5,509 nt of DNA from Lachnospiraceae bacterium (GTDB lineage Bacteria; Bacillota; Clostridia; Lachnospirales; Lachnospiraceae), in the NCBI GenBank assembly GCA_022798035.1, contig JAAWLS010000172.1, positions 1-5,509 of the forward strand. The letters are read 5' to 3'. Positions 1 to 5,061 of the stretch are shown in pieces. Positions within the stretch are counted from its first letter, which is position 1. Each line of letters starts with the position of its first letter. A model generated the notes under the pieces. The model searched no databases. It worked only from the letters and a program-made list of their open reading frames with translations, and was not told the DNA's origin. The position numbers and the translations under genes are program-made.

Positions 1-22
1 ACACACACACACACACACACAC
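1..22. repeat. (AC)11 dinucleotide microsatellite at window edge
   Basis: Eleven perfect AC units open the window, and the tract may continue outside it. The DNA from 23 to about 84 stays almost free of G (one G, at 43) and is made of A and C with a few T, so one strand is strongly amino-base-skewed. Such tracts are uncommon in bacterial chromosomes; alternating purine-pyrimidine AC/GT can adopt Z-DNA and is prone to slippage. Because it lies at the very edge, an assembly or library artefact is possible. No gene is visible between 1 and 263. Confidence 0.9.
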
Positions 23-236
23 CAACACATACAAATAAAAAAGCAACAAACCCCACTATCAACAAAAACAAAACAAAACAAATTGCCATTTTTTAAATTT
101 TACACAGGGTCTTTTTCCTTTGCAATCCCAGACTAGGAAATCCCAAAAATTCTTTTCCTGGATTTCAAGAAAAATTTACTGTATCTGTACCAATATGGCA
201 CAATGAAAGCGGAAATAGGCAAATAATAACCAGATG

Positions 237-261
237 AAAAAAAGGATTTGTTCTCTCCTTT
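237..261 (-). terminator. Weak candidate intrinsic terminator after cysK
   Basis: On the minus strand, immediately after the cysK stop codon, AAAGGA (261-256) can pair with TCCTTT (246-241) around a 9-base loop, followed by four more T (240-237). The stem is only 6 bp and AT-rich, so termination would be inefficient. A longer but imperfect hairpin lies further downstream at 137-166 (7 bp GAAATCC/GGATTTC plus weak inner pairing) without a T tract. One of these, or neither, ends the metY-cysK transcript. Confidence 0.35.
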
Positions 262-263
262 CG

Positions 264-1196
264 CTACTCTACAAACAGCGGCGTAGAATAGTATCTGTCT
301 CCGCTGTCTGGCAGCAATGCCACTATCGTTTTTCCCTCATTCTCCGACCGTTTCGCCAGCTCCAACGCCGCATGCAGTGCTGCACCAGAAGAAATTCCCA
401 CCAAAATTCCTTCTATCCCGGCAATTTCTTTCCCTGCCGCAAAAGCCGCCTCATCCTCCACTGGGAAAACCTCGTCATAGATGCTTGTATTTAAAATATC
501 CGGTACAAATCCCGCTCCAATTCCCTGGATTTTGTGGGCGCCGCTCTTTCCCTCCGACAGCACTGGAGATGAAAAAGGTTCCACCGCCACCACCTTTATC
601 TGCGGATTCTCAGATTTTAAATACTCCCCAATTCCGGTAATGGTTCCTCCCGTTCCCACACCTGTCACAAAAATATCCACAGCTCCATTTGTGTCTCTCC
701 ATATCTCCGGCCCTGTGGTTTTTCTGTGAATTTCAGGATTAGCCGGATTTTCAAACTGGCCTGGAAGAAAACTGCCTGGCATTTCTTTTGAAAGTTCCTC
801 TGCTTTTTCAATGGCTCCTTTCATTCCTTTTGCTCCCTCTGTCAAAACCAGTTCTGCGCCGTAAGCTTTCAGTATATTTCTGCGTTCCACGCTCATAGTT
901 TCCGGCATTGTCAGAATCACCCGGTACCCTTTGGAAACTGCAATAGCCGCAAGGCCAATTCCTGTATTTCCGGAAGTGGGCTCTATAATCACAGAACCTT
1001 CTTTCAGGATTCCTTTCTCCTCGGCATCCTCAATCATAGCTTTGGCAATCCGGTCCTTCACACTTCCTGCCGGATTAAGGTATTCCAGTTTTACTAAAAC
1101 TCTCGCCTTTAATCCATGCTTCCTCTCAATATTTTTTACCTCCAACAGCGGAGTGTTTCCAATTAGTTCTCCTATTTCCTGATAAATTCCAGACAT
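264..1196 (-). CDS. cysK: Cysteine synthase A (O-acetylserine sulfhydrylase)
   Basis: This cytoplasmic PLP enzyme catalyses the last step of cysteine synthesis: O-acetyl-L-serine + sulfide gives L-cysteine + acetate. The 310-residue product has the family's normal length and all its hallmarks: the PLP lysine K47 in NPAGSVKDR, the substrate loop TSGNTG (74-79), the phosphate-binding GTGGT (181-185), the serine that contacts the PLP pyridine nitrogen in GISSGAA (S270), and the C-terminal PDSGDRYYSTPLF. The start at 1196 is preferred because AAAGGA (1205-1210) sits 8 bases upstream and the protein then begins MSGIYQEIGELIGNTPL, as CysK proteins do. An in-frame GTG at 1259 would add 21 unconserved residues and would be read through a hairpin. 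It lies 91 bases after metY with no promoter visible between, so cotranscription is likely. No cysE (serine acetyltransferase) is in the window. CysM or cystathionine beta-synthase-like specificity is possible but less likely. Confidence 0.96.
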   Translation of the reverse strand: MSGIYQEIGELIGNTPLLEVKNIERKHGLKARVLVKLEYLNPAGSVKDRIAKAMIEDAEEKGILKEGSVIIEPTSGNTGIGLAAIAVSKGYRVILTMPETMSVERRNILKAYGAELVLTEGAKGMKGAIEKAEELSKEMPGSFLPGQFENPANPEIHRKTTGPEIWRDTNGAVDIFVTGVGTGGTITGIGEYLKSENPQIKVVAVEPFSSPVLSEGKSGAHKIQGIGAGFVPDILNTSIYDEVFPVEDEAAFAAGKEIAGIEGILVGISSGAALHAALELAKRSENEGKTIVALLPDSGDRYYSTPLFVE

Positions 1197-1230
1197 TTTC
1201 TGCTTCCTTTCTATTTTCCTTTTCGTTGAT

Positions 1231-1254
1231 GCAGAATCCTTAGGAAGATTCTGC
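1231..1254 (-). other. Stem-loop in the metY-cysK intergenic RNA
   Basis: The minus-strand RNA has a perfect 8-bp stem GCAGAAUC/GAUUCUGC. It can extend by a U-G and a U-A pair to 10 bp, closing a CCUA tetraloop. No T tract follows, so it is not an intrinsic terminator. It lies 34 bases before the cysK start and 20 bases before the Shine-Dalgarno site. Inference: it may protect or punctuate the metY-cysK mRNA by blocking exonucleases or marking a processing site. Confidence 0.6.
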
Positions 1255-1287
1255 GACACTGCCTTCCCTTAAACAAACATTTTCCTG

Positions 1288-2595
1288 TTACCGAACCGCC
1301 CGAAACGCTTCCTCCAAATCTTCTATAATATCATCAATATGCTCTGTTCCAATGGACAGACGAATGGTATTCCTGTAAATTCCCTGCTCTTTCGCCTCCG
1401 TTTCATTCAGCTGAGAATGGGTGGTGGAGGCTGGGTGAATAGCAAGAGATTTTACATCCGCCACATTTGCCAGAAGTGAGAATATTTCCAAACTGTCAAT
1501 AAAGTCTTTGGCTGTCCGTTCATCTCCCTTGATTTCAAAGGTAAAAATGGAACCTCCCCCTTTCGGAAAATATTTCTGATACAGCTCCCTCTGCTTAGAA
1601 TCCACCGCAACAGACGGATGGTGTACACACTCTACCTGGGGATGATGACTCAGGTATTCCACAACTTTCAAGGCATTTTCCACATGACGTTCCACCCTAA
1701 GAGACAGCGTTTCCAATCCCTGCAGAAAAATAAATGCATGGAAAGGAGAAATGGCCGCCCCCATATCTCTCAAAAGAATGGCGCGTATTTTCGTGACAAA
1801 AGCGGCGGGCCCTGCTGCTTTCGTAAAGCTGATTCCATGATAGCTTGCATTGGGTTCTGTCAGGGAAGGGAATTTTCCGGATGCTTCCCAGTCAAATTTT
1901 CCGCTGTCAACAATTACGCCTCCAATGGCCGTTCCATGACCGCCGATAAATTTCGTGGCAGAATGTATCACAATATCTGCGCCGTATTCTATGGGCCGCA
2001 CCAGATAAGGCGTCGCAAACGTGCTGTCCACTACCAGCGGAATATTGTGCCTGTGGGCAGTCTCGGCAATTGCTTCTATATCGCTCACATCAGAATGCGG
2101 GTTTCCTAACGTCTCAATGTAAAGCGCTTTCGTATTTTCCTGAATAGCCTCCTCAAAATTGCTGACATGGGAAGGCTCTACAAAGGTGGTGGAAATCCCA
2201 TATTCCGAAAGCGTATGCTCCAGCAGGTTATAACTGCCTCCATAAATATTGTTGGCCGCCACAATATGTTCTCCGTTTCTGGCAAGATTCTGTATGGTAT
2301 AGGTTACTGCCGCTGCACCAGAAGCTACTGCCAGCGCTGCCACGCCTCCCTCCAAAGCCGCAATTCTCTGCTCAAAAATATCTTGAGTTGGATTCGTAAG
2401 TCTCCCGTAAATATTTCCTGCGTCTTGCAGTTCAAACCGGGCCTGCGCATGGTCTGAATTGTGAAATACATAGGAAGATGTAGCGTAAATAGGCACTGCT
2501 CGGGCATCCGTAACCGGGTCTGGCTGTTCCTGCCCTACATGTAACTGCAGCGTTTCAAATTTTAATTTTCTTTTCTCATAGGTTCCTTTACTCAT
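1288..2595 (-). CDS. metY: O-acetylhomoserine sulfhydrylase (aminocarboxypropyltransferase)
   Basis: This member of the Cys/Met metabolism PLP family (fold type I) makes homocysteine from O-acetyl-L-homoserine and sulfide, the direct sulfhydrylation route to methionine. The 435 residues match the length of MetY enzymes (about 420-440), which exceed the roughly 380-400 of MetB/MetC. Visible landmarks are FETLQLHVGQ near the N-terminus, YGRLTNPT (63-70, with Tyr and Arg that contact the PLP phosphate from a neighbouring subunit), ASGAAA (91-96), Y118 stacking on the cofactor, D190 in VVDSTFATP, and the Schiff-base lysine K215 in HSATKFIGGHG. The ATG at 2595 follows AAAGGA at a rather long 13 bases; no better in-frame start is visible. 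It has its own promoter and operator, about 150 bases of leader, and leads into cysK. Some annotation pipelines add a cysteine synthase activity to this family; MetY is the better call. Confidence 0.95.
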   Translation of the reverse strand: MSKGTYEKRKLKFETLQLHVGQEQPDPVTDARAVPIYATSSYVFHNSDHAQARFELQDAGNIYGRLTNPTQDIFEQRIAALEGGVAALAVASGAAAVTYTIQNLARNGEHIVAANNIYGGSYNLLEHTLSEYGISTTFVEPSHVSNFEEAIQENTKALYIETLGNPHSDVSDIEAIAETAHRHNIPLVVDSTFATPYLVRPIEYGADIVIHSATKFIGGHGTAIGGVIVDSGKFDWEASGKFPSLTEPNASYHGISFTKAAGPAAFVTKIRAILLRDMGAAISPFHAFIFLQGLETLSLRVERHVENALKVVEYLSHHPQVECVHHPSVAVDSKQRELYQKYFPKGGGSIFTFEIKGDERTAKDFIDSLEIFSLLANVADVKSLAIHPASTTHSQLNETEAKEQGIYRNTIRLSIGTEHIDDIIEDLEEAFRAVR

Positions 2596-2717
2596 CGTAT
2601 TTTCCCATTCCTTTCTATCATTCTGACTGCAAAAGTTCTCTCAAATCTGCGTTCATTTACAGAAATTCCTTTTTATAATGTATGCCAAATAAGTTTTTCA
2701 CCTCTTTTCATATATTT

Positions 2718-2734
2718 CCTATATATTTAATAGG
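2718..2734 (-). promoter_or_regulatory. Dyad operator candidate, possibly Rrf2/CymR type
   Basis: CCTAT-N7-ATAGG is a perfect 5-bp inverted repeat in A/T-rich flanks. It lies about 9-25 bases after the predicted start of the metY-cysK transcript, so a bound protein would block initiation or early elongation. Firmicute Rrf2-family regulators of cysteine metabolism (CymR) act at A/T-rich dyads with similar CC...GG half-sites. The match is from memory of the motif type, not a computed score. The right half-site also holds the only Shine-Dalgarno-like bases of a tiny upstream ORF (2673-2711). Confidence 0.45.
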
Positions 2735-2749
2735 TTATTTATGAATATT

Positions 2750-2778
2750 ATGATACGCTGTTATTTTCCGTATGTCAA
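2750..2778 (-). promoter_or_regulatory. Sigma-A-type promoter of metY-cysK
   Basis: On the minus strand a perfect -35 TTGACA (2778-2773) is followed by exactly 17 bases and then -10 TATCAT (2755-2750, five of six consensus bases). Transcription should start near 2743, giving a leader of about 147 bases before metY. The -35 lies only 13 bases past the stop of the ttcA-like gene, and no intrinsic terminator lies between, so read-through from that gene may add to metY expression. No SAM riboswitch or T-box signature is visible in the leader. Confidence 0.8.
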
Positions 2779-2791
2779 GAACCTGATTCTT

Positions 2792-3703
2792 TTAAGGATT
2801 TTCATTTCCCTTTGAATAGGCTTCTAAAAAATGGTGTTTCACACCTTTTTCCTTATATGCAATCACTGTGCTCAAGTTTACATTTTCCACACTCTTAAAA
2901 ATATTTGCCTCCACAAATGGATTGACTTTTTTCATTTCTGCAATCATATTTTTTATTTCCATCCGTTTGGAATCGCTGCTGCCGTCTGATTCCTGAACCT
3001 CAGCTTTTTCCGTAAACCTGCAGGCACATTGCAGAAAATATAAGTCATTGTAATCCCGCCAGTGTTTGATATCCTCTTCCCGGATATAGTACATGGGGCG
3101 AATCAGTTCCATTCCCTCAAAATTCGTGCTGTGCAGTTTGGGCATCATAGTCTGAATCTGTCCGCCGTAGAGCATTCCCATTAAAATTGTCTCAATGACA
3201 TCATCGTAATGGTGTCCCAATGCAATTTTGTTACAGCCCAGCTCCCTGGCCTTGTGGTACAGATGCCCCCTCCGCATTCGGGCGCAGAGATAACAGGGAG
3301 ATTTTTCAATTTCATACACTGCGTCAAAAATATCTGACTCAAATATGGTAAGGGGCAGATTCATCCGCTCTGCATTCTCTTCAATCAGCTTCCTGTTTCT
3401 CTTCTGGTAACCTGGGTCCATCACCAGAAATTCCAATTGAAACGATACTTTTCGATGCTTCTGCAATTCCTGAAAAAGTTTTGCCATCAGCATGGAATCT
3501 TTCCCACCGGAAATGCAGACTGCAATTTTGTCACCTTCCTGTATCAATTCATAATCCCGGACTGCCTTTGCAAACCGGGAAAATAATTGTTTATGGAATT
3601 TTTTGCGTATGCTCTTTTCGATTTGCGCTGACGGATGTTCCTCTTTTTGCAACTTCTTCTCTTTCTGTATATTTTCTTCTCTCATTGACTCTGCCTTTTT
3701 CAT
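2792..3703 (-). CDS. ttcA: TtcA-family tRNA thiolation protein (PP-loop ATPase)
   Basis: The family adenylates a tRNA base and replaces its oxygen with sulfur; E. coli TtcA makes 2-thiocytidine at tRNA position 32 using an iron-sulfur cluster. The 303 residues show the PP-loop SGGKDS (65-70) that binds ATP, the CYLCARMRRGHLY motif (137-149) whose CxxC matches the first cluster-ligand pair of TtcA, GHHYDD (163-168), and a late CAC (226-228) where E. coli TtcA carries its third cysteine ligand. No N-terminal zinc-finger cysteines are present, which argues against the TtuA/Ncs6 branch. The first 28 or so residues are Lys/Glu-rich and outside the conserved core. The start at 3703 has AGGA 5 bases upstream; an in-frame ATG at 3685 with AAGG 8 bases upstream is nearly as good. 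It follows the kinase-like gene by 22 bases, so the two are almost certainly cotranscribed. The tRNA target in this subfamily is inferred. Confidence 0.85.
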   Translation of the reverse strand: MKKAESMREENIQKEKKLQKEEHPSAQIEKSIRKKFHKQLFSRFAKAVRDYELIQEGDKIAVCISGGKDSMLMAKLFQELQKHRKVSFQLEFLVMDPGYQKRNRKLIEENAERMNLPLTIFESDIFDAVYEIEKSPCYLCARMRRGHLYHKARELGCNKIALGHHYDDVIETILMGMLYGGQIQTMMPKLHSTNFEGMELIRPMYYIREEDIKHWRDYNDLYFLQCACRFTEKAEVQESDGSSDSKRMEIKNMIAEMKKVNPFVEANIFKSVENVNLSTVIAYKEKGVKHHFLEAYSKGNENP

Positions 3704-3725
3704 ATTTTTCCTGCTCAGCTGTTCA

Positions 3726-4169
3726 TTACCTGTGGCAGTATTTTAATATTTTTTCACATATCTGTCCCACATCACGCTGAGTTGTGTCATAGGACAAATC
3801 TACCACTGTCTCCTGAAACATTCCATATTTTCTTTCCAGCATATCTGCCACTTGAGGCGGCAGATTTCCGCGCATTCTCTCTGCGAACCTCTCTTTTATT
3901 ATTTCCAGCGGAGCCTGACAGCGGATTTTCACTGCGTGAGACGGAAGAAATTTTAATTCATCTATTTCTGATATTAGATAGACAATCATTTTTTCTTGTC
4001 CCTGATTCTGCTCCAGATATTCTTTAAATGATTTTTCTGCTGCGCTTGGGCTTTTCCCCATTCGCAGATAATCTTTTCCTGCAAATATTTCCGCTTCCGT
4101 TCTTCCTTTTAACTCCTCTGCTATCGTAGTCTTCCCTGTACAGCTCTCTCCTATCAATGCAACAACCAT
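3726..4169 (-). CDS. Small P-loop kinase-like NTPase, function unknown
   Basis: This 147-residue cytoplasmic protein opens with a beta strand and a Walker A motif, GESCTGKT (7-14). A hydrophobic strand follows (MIVYLISE, 61-68), then an Arg/Lys-rich stretch (KERFAERMRGN, 92-102) placed like the lid of small-molecule kinases, and a C-terminal strand and helix around SYDTT (126-130). This is the layout of shikimate, gluconate, cytidylate and similar kinases, but no substrate-specific motif is recognisable. The start at 4169 is preferred: AAAGG lies 10 bases upstream and the P-loop strand begins at once. The alternative ATG at 4185-4187 lies only about 10 bases after the predicted transcription start and lacks a ribosome site; it would give 153 residues. 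It is the first gene of a unit with the ttcA-like gene, which it precedes by 22 bases with tandem stop codons TAA TGA. A role in phosphorylating a small molecule or nucleotide is inference. Confidence 0.8.
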   Translation of the reverse strand: MVVALIGESCTGKTTIAEELKGRTEAEIFAGKDYLRMGKSPSAAEKSFKEYLEQNQGQEKMIVYLISEIDELKFLPSHAVKIRCQAPLEIIKERFAERMRGNLPPQVADMLERKYGMFQETVVDLSYDTTQRDVGQICEKILKYCHR

Positions 4170-4203
4170 ACTTGTTCTACCTTTCATAAAATTTTCATCT
4201 CTT

Positions 4204-4232
4204 ATATTACGGTTATAATCTTATTTTGTCAA
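4204..4232 (-). promoter_or_regulatory. Promoter of the kinase-ttcA unit
   Basis: On the minus strand -35 TTGACA (4232-4227) is separated by 17 bases from TAATAT (4209-4204, four of six -10 consensus bases). The predicted transcription start near 4197 leaves a leader of about 28 bases to the start at 4169, but only about 10 to the ATG at 4187, which supports the shorter protein. Confidence 0.65.
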
Positions 4233-4258
4233 AGGATTCCCCGGTGCAAAACATATAT

Positions 4259-4287
4259 TTTACTTTTTCAGGGATATATTATATACT
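4259..4287 (+). promoter_or_regulatory. Promoter of the carbonic anhydrase-like gene
   Basis: TTTACT (4259-4264) and TATACT (4282-4287) are spaced by 17 bases; they match the consensus at four and five of six positions. Transcription should begin near 4294, four bases before the long hairpin, so the RNA would start with that structure. It is back to back with the minus-strand promoter; the two -35 elements are 26 bases apart. Confidence 0.55.
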
Positions 4288-4297
4288 GTCACCATAC

Positions 4298-4366
4298 CCT
4301 CAGTGGACAAAGGAACACACGCCCTGAGCCATGGTATTTGGGCGTGTGTTCCCTTGTTCACTGAGG
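4298..4366 (+). repeat. 27-bp inverted repeat / leader stem-loop
   Basis: Left arm 4298-4324 and right arm 4340-4366 pair over 27 positions with one G-U wobble (4306 with 4358) and one A-C mismatch (4311 with 4353). The loop is 15 bases (4325-4339) and contains CCATGG. The arms are GC-richer than the A/T-rich flanks. No T tract follows on either strand, so an intrinsic terminator is unlikely. It ends 12 bases before the AAAGGA ribosome site of the downstream gene. It could be a 5' mRNA stabiliser, a regulatory RNA structure, a protein-binding palindrome, or a short REP/MITE-like dispersed element; the sequence alone does not decide. Confidence 0.9.
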
Positions 4367-4378
4367 ATATCAAAACAG

Positions 4379-4384
4379 AAAGGA
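4379..4384 (+). promoter_or_regulatory. Shine-Dalgarno site that fixes the start at 4394
   Basis: AAAGGA ends 9 bases before ATG 4394. The longer in-frame reading, beginning at an ATG in the hairpin loop (4331), has no comparable site, so translation should begin at 4394. Confidence 0.8.
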
Positions 4385-4393
4385 ATATTTCAG

Positions 4394-4897
4394 ATGAACA
4401 TCTTAAAAACGCCTGTTTTAGGCCAAAATGTATATGTTGCTTCCGGTGCAGTTGTCCGGGGAGATATCACCCTTGGAGACAACTCCAGTGTCTGGTTCAA
4501 CACTGTAATTCGAGCAGAGGCAGGGTCTGCCGTCATCGGAAATGACACCAACATTCAGGATAATAGTGTTCTCCATGTGGACCACGGCGCTGACATCCGC
4601 ATTGGCAGCCAGGTAACCATCGGGCACGGCGCCATCGTACACGGCTGTAACATAAAAAGCAATTCCCTTATCGGCATGGGGGCCATTATCATGAATCATG
4701 CCGTCATTGGAGAAAATTGTATCATCGGCGCCGGAACCTTGATTACTCAAAATACTGTGATTCCGGACAATTCTCTTGTTATGGGCAGTCCTGGGAAAGT
4801 GATACGTTCTGTCACAGAAGAAGAAATAGAAGATATCAAGAAAAATGCCGCATATTATGTGGAAGAAGCCGCCTTTTATCAAAACCAGCAAGGTTGA
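4394..4897 (+). CDS. Gamma carbonic anhydrase family protein (hexapeptide repeat)
   Basis: The 167-residue product is a left-handed beta-helix protein of the YrdA/CaiE/PaaY group, related to gamma-class carbonic anhydrase (CO2 + water to bicarbonate). Hexapeptide-type repeats run from about residue 8 to 133, with I/V/L-G-x-x-x-x steps, and a C-terminal helix (141-163) packs on the trimer. The three metal-binding histidines are present: H61 in VLHVDHG, and H78 and H83 in TIGHGAIVHGC. R40 and Q55-D56 match conserved active-site positions. The full metal site fits an active hydratase, but many relatives have little or no measured activity, so the reaction is uncertain. The start at 4394 is set by AAAGGA 9 bases upstream and by MNILKTPVLGQNVYVA, the usual family beginning. 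It appears to be a single-gene unit, divergent from the kinase-ttcA unit. Its leader is dominated by the hairpin at 4298-4366, which probably affects expression. Confidence 0.92.
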   Translation: MNILKTPVLGQNVYVASGAVVRGDITLGDNSSVWFNTVIRAEAGSAVIGNDTNIQDNSVLHVDHGADIRIGSQVTIGHGAIVHGCNIKSNSLIGMGAIIMNHAVIGENCIIGAGTLITQNTVIPDNSLVMGSPGKVIRSVTEEEIEDIKKNAAYYVEEAAFYQNQQG

Positions 4898-4986
4898 TTT
4901 TTAGAGCAAAACCCTTGGTCTATTATTGTGCCAGGTGCGGCTGCTTAAATAACATATCTCTTTTGTGCCGACACCCTTGCTTCTCT

Positions 4987-5008
4987 GAGGCAGATTTGCG
5001 TCTGCCTC
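4987..5008. other. Perfect 8-bp hairpin in the convergent gap
   Basis: GAGGCAGA (4987-4994) and TCTGCCTC (5001-5008) pair perfectly around a 6-base loop. It lies 90 bases after the carbonic anhydrase-like gene and has no T tract on either strand. Part of its left arm can pair instead with 5020-5029, excluding this hairpin. Confidence 0.6.
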
Positions 5009-5028
5009 TGCAAACCTCTGTAAATCTG

Positions 5029-5055
5029 CAGGCCTTTTATCTGATAAAGGGCCTG
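5029..5055. terminator. 12-bp hairpin, candidate bidirectional transcript end
   Basis: CAGGCCTTTTAT (5029-5040) and ATAAAGGGCCTG (5044-5055) pair over 12 bp with one G-U, around a CTG loop. It starts 6 bases past the phosphatase stop codon and also lies downstream of the plus-strand gene. That position suits a shared end for two convergent transcripts. However, neither strand has the run of T expected of an intrinsic terminator, so it may instead be a 3' barrier to exonucleases. Confidence 0.45.
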
Positions 5056-5061
5056 GCAAAA

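Noticed and set aside
1..263. CRISPR array or coding gene at the left edge
   Set aside because: The only repeat is a dinucleotide tract; no spaced direct repeats and no frame with a plausible start and product were found.
234..1182. Plus-strand frames opposite cysK
   Set aside because: They have low-complexity Pro/Ser-rich translations, lie antisense to a well-supported gene and have no initiation signals.
1618..2457. Plus-strand open frames opposite metY (1618-2109 and 2167-2457)
   Set aside because: They are antisense to a clear PLP enzyme, lack ribosome sites and resemble no protein family.
2594..2614. Six-codon frame (MGKYDE) overlapping the metY start
   Set aside because: Its ATG directly abuts the AGGA, leaving no room for ribosome spacing, so it is almost certainly chance.
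2596..2791. SAM riboswitch or T-box in the metY leader
   Set aside because: The conserved core sequences of either class are not visible, and no terminator hairpin with a T tract precedes metY.
2777..2791. AAGAA/TTCTT hairpin as terminator of the ttcA-like gene
   Set aside because: The stem is only 5 bp and AT-rich, no T tract follows, and it overlaps the metY -35 element.
4298..4366. Reading the long inverted repeat as an intrinsic terminator or an invertible promoter
   Set aside because: No T tract follows on either strand, and the arms enclose only 15 bases, too little to hold an invertible promoter. No recombinase is nearby.
4418..4891. 157-residue minus-strand frame opposite the carbonic anhydrase-like gene
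   Set aside because: It mirrors the hexapeptide-repeat codons of the real gene and has no family features.
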